Shown here piece by piece: positions 1-13,139 of a stretch of 64,000 nt of DNA. How positions within the stretch are numbered: position 1 is the stretch's first letter; every line of letters starts with the position of its first letter. A model generated the notes under the pieces. The model searched no databases. It was not told the origin of the DNA and saw only the letters and a program-made list of their open reading frames with translations. Origin of the DNA: Dioscorea cayenensis subsp. rotundata. Its lineage: Eukaryota > Streptophyta > Magnoliopsida > Dioscoreales > Dioscoreaceae. The translations under genes and the position numbers were made by a program. Location: contig NC_052475.1 in assembly GCF_009730915.1 (NCBI RefSeq), positions 29,821,016-29,885,015 of the forward strand, in the 5' to 3' direction.

Positions 1-399
1 GGTCCTCTCCATTTTTTTGGAGAGTTAGGGTTATGTCAAGTGTTAATTGGTTGTGTGAGTAAGAAATGGATTGTGTTTGCTAATCTTTAATATTAACCGT
101 CGGATAAGATGGTGATAAGATTGTACTTTTTTTGATTTCAACCCTAGCTTAAAAAAAACGAATAGGAAAAATGTGTTCAATGGTATGCTCACTCGCAGGT
201 TATGAGTGTTAATGTGGACCAGCGGCCAACACACCCAATCACAGCAAGCCAAATGTTAAAACTATGAGAAATAGTGATTTTTAGGGGATAGAATTAAGAT
301 GCAGTATATATATGGGATGACTATTAAAAAAAATTAACCATATTATACCAGAAACATATGATTGCGAGCCAACGCAAACAAACAAATACTAACACGCTT
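1..399. other. intergenic, left edge
   Basis: I see no coding exon here. The stretch is AT-rich and lies upstream of the probable transcribed leader of the SNARE pseudogene. A motif reading aaccgtcggataagatgg near 95-112 resembles the inner motif of small inverted-repeat elements seen elsewhere in the window, but I could not define element ends. Confidence 0.4.
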
Positions 400-3363
400 A
401 ATTGTTGTGGTTTATTTCTTCCCTCTCCGTCTCCGCGGGTGAATCGTGTTCCTCTTCGCGAGATCTCTTCAAAACCCTAACACTAGAACTCGCCCTGAGC
501 TCCAATTCCAGGTTTGTTTCTTCATTGTTTTGGTTTATATTCCAATGTTTTAGATCCTGGATCGCTGATTTGAGTGGGGGTTTCTTATGATTTGATTTGA
601 ATCCGTGCTCTTCAACAGCTTTGTTTCTGTTCTTAGGATTCATTTGCTTATCCGATGGAATTCTAATCGAGAGTAACCTAATCCTCTTGTTTTTCTTCGC
701 AGAACGAGCTTATTAAATCTTGTAGGGTTTCTGGATTTGGTTTAGTGATGAATTCGAGAAGGCTGCTTCCCAAATCTCTCCATTTTTCTGTTTTTTGAAT
801 GAGAAATCTTGATTTACGTTTTCATTTTGCGATGTATTAGCTATTTGTGTTATATAATCTAACCAAGTCTTTGATTAATGTTGCGATTTGTGATTTTGTT
901 TTTCTTGGTATTGACGATGTTTTGCTAGTTATGCTGATCAATAGGGACAGTTAATAGATGGGTTTCTTGTGTCAAGTATCAGATGCTTAGCTTATTCACT
1001 AGTGGATGTTTAATATCCACTGTTCTAATAAATAGTTGTTGATATTGTGTTTTCCGAACTTGAAAATGTGAGGCATGTGTGATTTATATTTTGTATTAAT
1101 TGATCAAAATGTCACTCAAGTGAATGGAATCTTATGGGAGGATTCTTCTGTTTGACTTGCATGGATCTGATGAAAAATGAATTTTTGGGGTGAGATGTGA
1201 TAATCTGCGTCAGCATTGTTATTCACCATAAGCTCTTCAATTACTTACATGTGATTTGAATATTTGCAGGGACTACCATAATGGCAGAGCTGCTTTATTT
1301 GATGGCATTGAAGAAGGTGGGGGTCAGAGCCTCATCCTATTCTTCTCTCGTGAAATAGATGAGCATGAAAAATAAGAGAGCTATTGATGGGCTCCAAGAT
1401 TGAGTCAATTTCTCTTAAGAGAGTAAGTCATTATTTCTGTTGTTGAGTCATGCATGTGTTTTGATTGATGGCTTTGTAGAGAATGTGTAGAAATTCTTTA
1501 AATTAGTTTGCCTCATGGAATTGTTTTTTCTACTATTTTTTAGTCACCTTTAGGTGCGACAATAAAACTGCTAAGTTTTGTACATTCACTTTTTTTTATT
1601 TTTATTTTTATGTGCAGACATTATTTTAGTTTCCTAGTGTAAACTAGAAAATCATGACTTTTTGTTGGAATTGAAGTTAACTTCTGTGCTACTTTTAGTA
1701 GCTACCTATTCAGTATGATTTTATCAGTTAATACTGGGATTACTAGCAACTATTATTCGAGAATTGCTCAGTGTAGTTTCCTCATCCTTTATAGATTCTG
1801 AGATTGACTATTCTTCTATGATTTGTATCAAATTTGTCAAGGTCGCTATATTGGCTTGAAGTTTCACATTAGGTACTGGACTGCCACAATTGCTAAACGT
1901 ACAATCAATTTTCATTATGATCCTCTAAATTTAGCTCCCACCCAACTGCAAATGTAAGATATCCTAGCGGTAAACTTTATTGCTTTTTGACTTTTCTTTG
2001 TCGACGGAATTGCATTTATATCAGGTGTATTCAAACTTTGTGTGGGAAAGTGTATTATGGACAATGCACGTTAAAGTGTGATGAGCTTTTATAAGTTGAT
2101 GCCATACCCGAGTAAAGTTGACTGATCCTTTTAGTGCTGACTACATCATTTAGGACTTTTTTACGGATTTGTTAATGTAGGTTGCTCAGCATCTGGGTCA
2201 GGACAGAAAGGTTCTTGACTTGGCAGGTATTTATTGTGCATGCATACAGATGATCTGCCTCGCTGTCTTATGGACTAATCACCTTTGTTACTTGAGTGGT
2301 AAATTTTTGTTCACTAGTGCCAAGCTCAAAAAGTATTTTTCTCAGAGATTTGAGGTGATATTGTCGGATTTATATCACCATAATGTCGAAATGGAAAGGG
2401 TAATAGGTTAGTTGCCAGTTTACAAGATAAAAGTTGGTTCCTAACATGCTAAGAAGATAGATAAACCCTAAGGAAAGCATTTTTATTAAAAATTTTATAG
2501 AAAGAACCATTTTGGAATTTTGCCTTGAGTCGTGTGACATTTTATAGGGAGCCAGCTGAGCGCACTAGCTATGTCTAACATGTAAAAATGCCTGCATAAG
2601 GATTTTATGTTGTATAAAGATAATTCATATTGTTTATTGATTTATTCATGAAGATACTTGAACTATGTACCACACTTGGGGCCCATGCCCTTAGCTTTCA
2701 GGTTTTGTATCTGCATTTTAATTTTATTCAATTATGTAGGAATTGTGAAATGTTACTTTGGAAACAAAAATGGCACAAGTAAAAATTGGTTTTTAAATGT
2801 TTGACCATGATTTTTTTGTGAAAGTTGTGATACGCAATCAGTTGGTTTTGAAAGCTTGATATGCAATTACTGAAGTAATGATTTGTTAATAGTATGTTGG
2901 AGATAATGGTTAGTCTGCCACAGTTCCACATTAATATAATAGATGAATACCTGGATAAAATTTCAGTTTCTTGTCAGCTACTGTGAATCTTGAACAAGCA
3001 TATCTGTGGTTTTTATTTCATGAAAAAGTGGAATTTTTCATCTCATTTGCCTGTTTAGTGGGCCTAAACTGAATTATCAAAATAGCTCATTGGGACTTAA
3101 GCTATTAAGTTTATATTTGAACGGTTCAGATTGAAACCTGATGAGCTCAGGTTGTTGAACAGTGTTACATCCTGAAATTTGTGATGATTTTCCATTCTTT
3201 ATCATAAGGAGTAAGCATGTTTTCATCCGGAGATTGATTTTGTTTCATTTTGTCAGAGTATTCTACTGTAATCCTTGTTGACATGTTATGTTCTCACTTC
3301 TCACAGTTGACAGGTGATATACATGAGGAGGTGGATAGTCACAACTGTATGCTAGACAGAATG
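400..3363 (+). pseudogene. Bet1/BS14-type SNARE pseudogene, 3'-truncated
   Basis: Intact relatives are small tail-anchored Qc-SNAREs of ER-Golgi traffic, about 120-130 residues long. Three coding exons are recognisable. The first is 748-761 (MNSRR), after a leader exon from about 410 and a second leader piece from 703. The second is 1270-1422, with DYHNGRAALFDGIEEGG, then SREIDEHE and GLQD. The third is 3307-3363, encoding LTGDIHEEVDSHNCMLDRM with a good acceptor and donor. The middle exon carries several small insertions that shift frame (an extra G near 1317, an extra CT near 1350, an extra A near 1371) plus an in-frame TGA where relatives have Arg. The first donor reads GC rather than GT. 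The exons for the rest of the SNARE helix and the membrane anchor are not found before the next locus starts at about 3.65 kb. Family identity comes from my memory of Arabidopsis BS14/BET11; decay is seen directly. Confidence 0.75.
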
Positions 3364-5383
3364 GTACTCTCTCTCTCTCTCTCCAAACAGACACACATGA
3401 GTGTGTATATGCTTGTACTTGGAAAAGCATAAATATGGCTAAACTAAATTTTTATCAACTATAATAATATTATTAATTTAGTTTGATTTAACGATTTGTA
3501 AAAATAATCAAATTATATAAGATTTGTTTATTTTTTTGGTTGATTAGTTCATGTAGGCCTAGTACACTATGCTTTTATATTATTGAACATTTTATTTTAT
3601 ACAAATTTCATGATTGTGATTCAGCATGTCAAAGGCCCAAAACTACTTGTTCCAGAGCCTTCTCGGGTCCATGGTGGCACGCTCTTGCAGATCTCTGCAA
3701 TGGTGAGAGGGTCAGTCGTCTTCCTCTTTGTCTCCTGCATCCTCTTCTCCACTCCTCCTCCCTCGCTGGCAGCCGCAGCTCTTCTCATCCTCTCCTCGCT
3801 GCTCGTGGTGATTGAGATCTCCACCCGAGGGCTCCCCGCATGCCTCTTCCAATTTAAAACTAGGTCTGATTCCTTACCTGCCTGCGTAATTTGGAAATTT
3901 TGTTTGATTTAATTCTGTATTTGTTCGAATTTGGGAAATTTTTTATTCTAGGGCTCGTTTTGTTCTCCCATTGAGATTTCTTTTAATTTTTTATTTGTCA
4001 GAGATTGTTGTAGTTTAAATGAGATTAATTGTGAATGAGGGGCGGTGGATTTATTGATTTTATGTGAAGCATTTTGATGTGTATTATTTCAGTTAACTTG
4101 TGTTTGAGTTTGATATTTGGGCTTAGTGTAGATTGTGACGAACTGTGAACAATAATTTATGGAGATTGATGCTGAGATTGTGGATAATTTATGCAAATTA
4201 TTGAAAACATCAACCTTCTGCTCTCTGCGCTTTGACACGTGAGTTAAAGCTGTGATAGTTCTCATTGCTTTATTTAGGGTATGAGATGGTTGCTCAAGTT
4301 CTTCCTTTTTATGGAGAGAATTTTAGTGTATGGTCACTTTTATTAACTTATTTTTAAGTTGGATATTGATCTTTTAGAAATCCACCGAGTGCAAGTTTTG
4401 AAACCTAGCCATTTGCACTTAGAATAACTTGTGGCTGGTTTAGAGTGGTTCATTTTTACACTCATTTGTCATTATAAATGCTGATTTTCTTGTGCATTTT
4501 GTGAACAAAATTTGAGAAATAACTTCTTTTGAAAGCATCACACTTGGAGATACATAGATGTCAAGTAGAGCACTTTCGAAAAACATTTCATTTGCTGCAT
4601 ACAATGCTTACGTCTTGGGTTGGTTGTTTTCATTTAGATTGTAAAAATGGTGTTTATTGTCCATTATTTGATTAAACTAATTATATGAGATTAAACAGTC
4701 TGGTGAAGGGTGTAATAATTGTTGAAGACTATGAGATTTATAACTTCTCTGCAGGACTTCTGTAATAAATCTCTTGCTTTTTAGGGCCTGGTGCTTCATC
4801 AGGGAATGCTTCTTGGGTCACGTTACAATGCCTGCATGCAATGCTATCACAGTTGATACTGGTGTCTAGGGCAATATCACAACATCATGTTGGATCTGAA
4901 GGTATAATTTCTTATATTTATGTAACGCATGGAACTTAATAGTCTCTCAAATTCTACTGTCATATCTGATAAAGTTTTTACTTTTGTTCTCTAAGGTCCA
5001 ATAACATTACATCAACCATGTACCTTTGCCCCGATCATATATCTAGAGTCAAGCTATTTGTACCTACTGTCTTGTGTCATAGATGCTGTATTATGAAGAT
5101 TTAACTCTAATGTAACTTCAAATCAAGCATGTAATCAGTTCCTATTGGAAAGTTAAACTAAAAAGAAAAGGATGGAAGCTCTTTCCAAGCATGGCAAGGA
5201 ATGAATATGAAAGCTAGTTTTATGTGTATTTTGTTGGAAGGAAGTTCCTTAGTGAACTAAATTTTCATGTATTTCACTTGGTTCCTATAAAACAGACATG
5301 AAACAATAGAACTTTTGCATTGATTTTATTGTTTCAATACTCAGTTCTGATATATTTCTTAAATACTTTCAAATGCACTGTTA

Positions 5384-5410
5384 TTGTTGTTGTTGTTGTT
5401 GTTGTTGTAG
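5384..5410. repeat. (GTT)n microsatellite
   Basis: About eight or nine GTT units lie in an intron of the dolichol kinase pseudogene. Confidence 0.9.
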
Positions 5411-6520
5411 TTATTCTATTTCTGTATTCACATTTCCACTTACTATAGTTAGCATCCTATTGTAATCTTACAGTTTGGTTCCATATTTGCAGATTTTTCC
5501 TATATGGGCATGCTGTATTGGGCTGTGTCTGCATGCAGCTTTGGTGTGCTAATATTGTGTTCGATGCTGCAAAACTTACCTGGTGATACTAGTTCACGAT
5601 TAGGGGGAGTTCCGGCCTCTACATGTTCCTTATTCTGCACAATATTTTATATGTGTTCATGCTACTTGTCTCTGACAGCAAAATCATATGCTGGTATGCT
5701 TCATATCTCCTTTAAAACCTTTTCATCATTTAGCAGAATAATTATCATAGATGGTTGGTTTACTCATTACCTTGAGTTTGCAGATTAATTGATAATATTT
5801 CAAGATATAATGACAATACCTAAGAATTATTTCTGATTATATAACAGCTTGGCATGCAACAATGAATTTTAGCGTGGTATCTCTGCCATGGAATTGCTAC
5901 TGTAGCACTTATCCGCATATTCTTCATAAGTTTCCATATTGTGCTTCCATAGGTGAGCATGTTCTTTAATCTCTCTCCTTGTCAACCTGTTGAAATTCTC
6001 AACAGTTTATGATTTTATTGATTTGATTACTATATTAAGCTTTAGGATGTGTAGGCAGTCATTTTCCAGTGGAATGTGCTTTTGCTTTTTGTATAGATAA
6101 AAACATTGGATGTTGGCATGTTATATATCACTCAATTCTAATCATATTATTATTATCTCCTTTTTCTAACAAAAATTTGGGTTGATTTTTCTTTTGTTGG
6201 TTAGTTCTTTCATCTTGTTATTCTGTACCTAAGAAGGCCGGAGCAACTTCCGTAAGTATTGAAAGACCCTCAGAGAGCATTAATGTAGCTGAGAATATAC
6301 CATAATTTAGTGACAAAGAAAAAGACTTAAAGAAATACTTCTCGGTCTTCAAGAATTGAAATTGGTTTGATTTACCCAACTTAACCGGATAGCGTAAGTT
6401 AAATATTAGCTCAACATCTTTATTCCATCCATCCTCTTTGTTGTTTTATCACTATTGGCAGCACAATGAAAATCTTAAAGAGTGTTGATGCCAAGACAAA
6501 AAGAGAAATAAATGGCTGAC

Positions 6521-7408
6521 AATGTTGTCAAAAGCATCTCGCCACAACAGTTTGGGGGTGTATGACTGCTCTAGGCATTGGCCGATTGATCCTTTATAGG
6601 TTAATTGACTGCCTAGAAAAAGGAGGCTGCTGCCTTGGCTATGCCGATCCGATTAATTCCTGCCTACAACTTAATCAGCTGATTAATTAAAAATATTTCA
6701 ATATAACCCAATTTCAGTCTAATCCAATCCAATTGGGGCCAATTGCCAAGCTGAACCTGTACCCATCTGTCATTTATCCAAATCCATTAACTAACTAGTA
6801 CCTGTTAAGAAACTTACAAGTTAGTTGATGGAGCATTACTGCTGTTGATAGGTGAAGATCAACAAGGAAGATAGCTCCGTGCATAAAGACTGGAGTTAGC
6901 AAAGACAAGAAAAATACCTACAACAATCCAAATGGAAAATGACAACATATGAGCACATAGAAGGTGATTCTGGAAAAATGGAAGAAAGAAAATGATTACT
7001 CGTTGAAGGATTATGAGAATGCAAATGGTAATGGAAAATGAGATAGGAGAGTAGACAGAGACACTAGAATCCTTGGATTGATACCTATGGGGTAATAGCT
7101 AATGCCCATTTTACATTTTTCTCTTTGGGTAAACTTAAGACCATGGTGAAAGTTTTGTGCTTAAATGAAACTGTTGACCATGCATATATTTCTTAGTTGA
7201 TGAAATACTTTTGAGAATTGAAGTGTGTTTTGCATTTATTTGCTAGAGTTTTAAAATAAATTTTCTCAATATTGTGCAAGAAACTCATAATACTTTTTAA
7301 TGTTCTATAAATTTTACTAAAATATCACCGCCTAGGCTCCCTAGGCAGTGCCTAGACAATCAGGGCTTGTACTGTCTAGGCACTGCCCGGCCACCTTTGA
7401 CAACATTG
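6521..7408. mobile_element. non-autonomous inverted-repeat element, GTTGTCA ends
   Basis: The left end reads aatgttgtcaaaagc and the right end is its near mirror, ctttgacaacatt, giving a terminal inverted repeat of roughly 13 bases. Next to both ends are repeated cctaggc / gcctagg motifs (6570-6625 and 7330-7385). The element occupies an intron of the dolichol kinase pseudogene between the remnants at 5.9 kb and 7.8 kb. No transposase is visible. Flanks (aatggctgac and ggactgatgg) show no convincing target duplication. I assign it to DNA transposons, perhaps Mutator-like, by structure only. Confidence 0.55.
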
Positions 7409-9010
7409 GACTGATGGCGGCATAAGAAAAATACTATAAATATCATCATGGTCCACCAAGTCGTAAATCTTGCTCCAATCTCTATCTGTCTGAAAATGCA
7501 AAAAGGAAAGGGTAAGGATGTATCGTAATAACAGAATTGATGCCTTGGTGGTAATTTCTGTAAAGTACAAAACAACCTCCAGAACACTAATTTGACAATA
7601 GAACACATTCAAATTTTCAAGAAATGCCATACTCCATATGGTTCTATCACTTTTATTTTTACATAGTTGATGTATATATGAAAACACCCTCTGGATTTAC
7701 CAGCATTATTTTTACTTGCTGATTGATTACTGTCTTTGGCTTGATTACTTCAACAGTTGTAGCTATTTGAATCTTCTCATGAGGAAGCACTCCTGGTCAC
7801 TAGTGGTCTGGTTCTTTACTCTGGTGATATGCTGGCTATTTCCCTTTTCAAAGGTGTTTCTTTTCTTTGGAGTATTGCTGTTCCTTTATTCTTGCTCCCC
7901 GTCCTATCTCTTGAATGAGTTTGGAAATAAAGATATTCAGCAAGCTAATTTATTTGTGAACTGTTTGTCAGATTCTGTCATCCTTATTGTTCATGGAACA
8001 TGCTTTTGTTGAATATGGAACTAAAAGTGAAATTCACATGGTTTTGCAGGTAAGATCCTTTAGAAACTCCCTATGTGAATTATAGTTTTCCTCCCAACAT
8101 TCACTGCTCATAGTGATTTAGAGATGGTTCCTTTTCAATTTCCTTTCAGGGAATGTTACTTGGGATTCTCCTTTTCCCTTCATTTTACAAATCTGTCCTA
8201 TACGTTGGATGTCTTCTAACAAGTTCAAACAAGTCTGGAGCTCAGCTAGGGAGAGGATGGGCATATGTAGGGATCAGCAGATCTATGGTGTTTTACTTTT
8301 CTCTGATAGCCATGTTGATTCTGATTGTTCCGGCATGGATGATGTTTGCTAGAGGGACTTTCTATATCCATCCTTTACAGTGGTATGCTTCTTTTGAATT
8401 TGTGCTAATTGATGTGAGATTCATTTTCCATTTAATATCTTGCTTTTCTAAAAGAGGCTTATTGCACAAGTGAATTTCAGTTTCTTTTTCAATTGAACCA
8501 TTTAGTCTTACCGGTAGCGTTTTCCAGTTTCTGTCTTGTGAATTTTTACCCCAATTCATATGGCATTCTATTTTTTATGGTAATCTATCATCCTCACTTT
8601 GAGCACATGAGGGCAGCTTGACCTACATCTTGTGGTGTACCAACTCACTTACCATGATATGTATATGACTAATTGGCAGCAGTACTGTATGCTGCACTGT
8701 AAATTTTTTAAGTGCTTGACATTAGAAGTGCCTATCTAATTTTTAATATAATATGGCTTTTTGGCAGGTGGTGGTCATCTTTGTGTTCACGAACCCCTTA
8801 AGCGAACAACATTATGTATTTACTGGATATCTGTGATTTGTGCATCTGTTTTCCGCTTTTACAATATTTCAAAACAAAGCAAGATAGAGAGGATTCTTCT
8901 TCGGAAGTATTACCATCTGCGGCTGTGCTTGTGTTTGTGCCTGCTATGAGGTAATATAAAAATAAAATATAACCTGTTATTTATTTATGTGAGGGAGGAT
9001 GAAGTGGATT

Positions 9011-9164
9011 GGACCTTTTGAACAACACTAGTACCACAGGGTTTCTGATTATTTTTATGGTGCTGTCATTCTTCAGCCAGCTTTTCTGGACCTTTTGAAC
9101 AACACTAGTACCACAGGTCTCTATTATTTTTATTGTTCTGTCATTCTTCAGCCAACTTTTCTGG
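9011..9164. repeat. 77-bp tandem duplication across an exon start
   Basis: Two copies of a 77-base unit beginning ggaccttttgaacaacac start at 9011 and 9088. Each contains the pyrimidine tract, the cttcag acceptor and the first bases of a dolichol kinase exon (frame for QPxFLD). The duplication would offer two acceptors and is one more sign that this locus has drifted. Confidence 0.8.
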
Positions 9165-11142
9165 ATCTCGATTTGGTGCTGCTTTGGCAGTTTTCCTTGA
9201 TAATGGAAATGATTCGAGTAAGTTTTCAATAATTTGATGCTTATTGACATTATTAAGTCATTGACAGCTTTCGATCGCATGGTACTTGTGAGATGTTAGT
9301 ACTTTATTAATGCTTTAGTCTTTACATATAAGGCAAATGCCATTGCAGTTGTAACCTCTGTAGTAGCTGATTCATACAGTGCCTGAAGCAGTTGAGGGTA
9401 GGCACATACAGTGTAGTATCCAGTGAGATGTTGTTTGAAGATTCATGCTAGTTTCTCTTGTTTCCCACTGCAGAACATTGAAGTGACGTATATTCCAGGA
9501 TTCTAGAAGCAAGAAGGAATAAACATAATATAGCGCTTTAAACATGACTGATAAAAATTGTGTGTTTAAGTCCTGATTCCGGTTAGAAGCTGAAAGACAG
9601 TCCTGTCATGAGAAACTGATTTCTTGTTTTAGTTTTCTGTTTTCTCTTATCATCATCTTTGTGAGCTATTTCCATTTCATTACACTAGTAACTGCCCCAG
9701 CAGGCATATTACACCCGCATCACCTAATGAAGCTCTTTCCTCATAAAATCTTGTTATTCCTTTGTGCAGGTTTGGGCAAATCGCCTTTGGGTCATATTGT
9801 CATGCGTGAGATTCATGAACGCTTCTTTACTCGATCACCGTGACTCCAGAGATTCTTGTCATCAGGCTGTATGATATCTTTTCGCTAAATACTTTAAGTA
9901 GAGTTGATATCACTTTGCACGATGTAATGTTAATATTCCAGTTGGTCAGCACATTATTTTCCTTTTTAGTCATTTTTCTCTTCCACTGGCGCCTGTGCCC
10001 TCCCAAAATGGATGAGCTCTGGACATAATGATAGTAGCGGCTTGGTTCCTTTTGCTGGTATCTTAAGCTTAGGAGTGGGGACACAAATGGCAGGTATTAT
10101 CCGTTACATGTTGCTCCTTTTGTCTGTATTTTATTCGTTTGCTTTTGAACTCTTTGATGAGCTCAACATTGGTATTTTATCATAAATAAATAAATAAATA
10201 ATCAACTCAAAAGTTTTGGTTCTTCCAGGCTTCTATGGTTGGCCACAAGTATGGTGTTCTCAGGTGGAGCAAAACTGGCAGTGAGTAAATAACTTAATCC
10301 TATTTATTGTTTTGTGAAAATCTTCTTGTTGACTTTGTAACTTTCTTATTCCTGTCTACAGAGAAAAACTATCGAAGGTACAGTTGCTGGCATAGCATCT
10401 GTCTTGGTGGCATGTTTTGTTCTCCTACATCTTGCATCCGCTGGCTGCTATACTTCTCCCAGGTTCTCTCTCCTTCCCACCTTTTTCATGAATAAGAAGA
10501 TAGGTTCAACCATGGACTACAAAATTCAAGTTCCAATATTTGAGCAGTTGTTGATAAATATTTGTTATTTTGTCACCAATATACCGTACTCGGAGTGAGA
10601 AAAAGCTCCTTCTTAGTAAACCTGATAGCCAATCAAGGGCTGTATAAAAGATGCTCCAAGAAATCTATACAAAGATAACCAAAAATTTCTCCAGAATATT
10701 GGTTCTATAGCTGTTCAATTTGTACCAAGATGAATGTAGTTCTTGACAGGTAGATCTTTGGAACCCTTAAATCCCAATTTGCAGATTTCTGTAGTATGAG
10801 TGGAATCAGTGGATGGACCTGATTGCTCCCCAATGCTACTTTGACTATTTGATGTGTTTTATTCTAAATACAGGACATGGTTATAAGGCTGTTTTTATTC
10901 CCATGGTTATAGTGGGTAATTTCAAAGGGTCACCTGACCAACTTTGCTTCCTTGTTCTTCTTGTTTCGACTTCTTTTTGGCCACAACTGGCTTCTGAAAC
11001 TCATTTTCAACGTGTGCAGCACTGGGTGCCATTGCTTCTGGCAGTAAACATTGAGTGGCTTATTGGAGGCGATACTGCACAGCTTGATAATGCCTTTATT
11101 CCCTTGTATTCTACAGCCTTCTCTGCCTGTAAAATGTGAAAC

Positions 11143-13120
11143 ACGCTAATATTGAAGGTACGCACCCCAGTTTTGTGATATCCCACGCTCAAGGGCATTC
11201 CTCAAGCACCATAATGTATATAGGAAAACCTTTCTTTATGCACTAACGATACAGTTATATAGAAGGTTCTATTGTATCATAAGTTGGAACACTGATGGGC
11301 ATAATATTCTTTTCTGTTGCATTTAATGAAATTCGTAATACAAAATAATGTTGGGACTGCTGTGAATTGTTGATGCAAAAACTTCAGTGACCTGGACAAA
11401 AACTTATTTGTTATTCCATCTAACTTTGGATTGCTACAAATATATATATGGACTTTGTATGTACCATTTCTGCTGATGCAGTGGAATAACTATTGTTGCT
11501 GGCTGCTGCCTACACTCCTGTGTATAAGAACAACATTAGCACTCTGAATTCTTTGGTCTATTATTTGTATCTTATGATTCCTTTCAAATTTGCACGAGCT
11601 TTCTTAAATTAGTTGAACTCTTTCTGCATTTATTGTAAATAAATATGTGATTTTTTTAGATGTTAAATTAGTTGAACTCTTTCCGCATTTATTGTAAATA
11701 AAGATGTGATTTTTTTAGATATCAAAATTAGTTGAACACTTTCCACATTTATTGTAATTAAATTAGTTGAACTCTTTCCACATTTATTGTAAATAAAGAT
11801 GTGATTTTTAGATATCAAATGTTATTAATGGCACTGACATTAGGATTTTTTTGCCTACGAGATTCATTGTGTGCTCTGAAAGCAGAGATAGTGACACATC
11901 ACTCAAGGGTATCTGGCACATTGCTGTCCCTTTTTTTGTCTTTGCTAGCATGTGATAATTCTAGTGGCCCATTTACAGCTTAGGTCTTGTAGCATTTCCT
12001 CCATGGAAAGAGCAAAGAGATATGTGCCATACGTGTTCAGCCATAGCTGTGATTCTGAAACTTTTAAAAATAAATGCAAGTGATATTGGCTGCGCAGCTA
12101 AAGCTTCCTATATAAAACGCCACTGCTCATATCTTTGTGCAATTCTCTCTCAGGATTTTTGATGCATTGAAGCTTGAAAGTTGAGGATCAATGCAGGAAG
12201 CTCTTCTCAGAGGATTGTGAACAAAGGTATGACCATATGAGCTCTAGTAACCTTAATTTTTTTATGGATATGTGTGCTGGTTAGTGCTTAAGCTTTTGTC
12301 TGTTGTGTAGTAATATGGGGCAATCCTCTCTTAAGGCCTTCAATGGTAATAGTAATGGTCATGATGCCATGACGATGGTGAGGATGTTAGTATGAGTTTA
12401 GTGCTTATCACCAGCTCATTTCCATTGATGTATCGGTTTCTTTTCAAGATGAGCTTGGATCATAACATAGCCATAGTTTGATTGTAGTTCAAAGACAATT
12501 TAGTGCCTCCTGAAAAATTTTGCATGACTTTTTAGAGTTTTTTTATCAGGTGGTTAACTCTATTTTTGTTCCACCTATATTCATAGTTTCACTCTTGGCA
12601 AATTTTTTAAATTAACGAGATGGACAGATTGGTCACCGAACCTCGAGCATCGCCAGGGCAATGATCTAGTTAATATACTAATTCAAATTTATTGGTATTT
12701 AAATTTAGGGTCTGTCATAGTTTTAAATCTATATAGTTTAATTGACACATGAATATGAACTTCATTCTTACTCGGTGCTTGACAAAGAGTGCAAATTGTG
12801 GAGTTGATCAAGTCAGCTAACTGATATTAGTGGTTCTGTTTTAATCACCCATGTGAACTTTTTTTTTATTTTTATTTTTTGTGTGGTTTTGTCTTCTTTT
12901 GCTACTAAATAATAATTAAAAAAAACAAGAAATAAAGTACTGTACTGCATAAATTAAGTTCAGCAAGGCACGAAATCTAGAATGTTGTGGCCTTTAATAG
13001 AATCAGAATCACTTGCATAGTTGCATGGTTAACCTAACACAAGGCCTATTTATTAACCACCACTATAGTCCATTTAGAAGATATTAAGGCCATGACTGGT
13101 ATTGGATGTGGACACTAACC
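11143..13120. other. intergenic between dolichol kinase and SAUR pseudogenes
   Basis: Apart from the minisatellite at 11.6-11.8 kb I find no coding exon. A TATA-like tatataaaa lies at about 12109-12117, followed by a possible short leader with a candidate donor near 12227. Nothing coding follows it, so it may be an orphan promoter. Confidence 0.4.
11611..11820. repeat. minisatellite, four units of about 60 bp
   Basis: Units start at 11611, 11670, 11730 and 11765 with agttgaactctttccgcatt or a close variant. The third unit is shortened to 35 bases. The array lies just downstream of the dolichol kinase pseudogene. Confidence 0.85.
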
Positions 13121-13139
13121 TGCCAAGCAAACCAAATTT

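Larger units (their letters stand above)
3640..11142 (+). pseudogene. EVN: dolichol kinase (EVAN-type) pseudogene
   Basis: Dolichol kinase phosphorylates dolichol in the ER membrane, using CTP, for protein glycosylation. About 13 exon remnants lie in the right order: 3690-3862 (N-terminal membrane helices, ending FQFKTR), 4790-4905, 5493-5695, 5848-5952, 7770-7990 (EALLVTSGLVLYSGDMLA), 8152-8383, 8768-8951 (KIERILLRKYYHL), 9150-9222, 9773-9870, 9985-10095 (PFAGILSLGVG), 10229-10272 (ASMVGHKYGVLRWSKTG), 10360-10460 (KTIEGTVAGIASVLVACFVL) and 11019-11142 (TAQLDNAFIPL). The last blocks hold the conserved CTP-binding and catalytic part. Several exons need a change of frame inside them: near 8795, at about 8925 just after the KYYHL block, in the 9150-9222 exon, and at several places in 9773-10095. 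No complete reading frame is possible. Splice sites are often still canonical, so decay may be fairly recent. Indel errors in the assembly are the main alternative, but five other multi-exon or long genes in this window read cleanly. Confidence 0.75.

Noticed and set aside
3250-3432. 60-residue frame as an independent small gene
   Set aside because: Its middle is the third SNARE exon; the ends are intron sequence.
12100-12300. TATA box plus leader as evidence of a gene at 12.1 kb
   Set aside because: No coding exon follows before the SAUR pseudogene 1.4 kb away, so I note it only as a possible orphan promoter.
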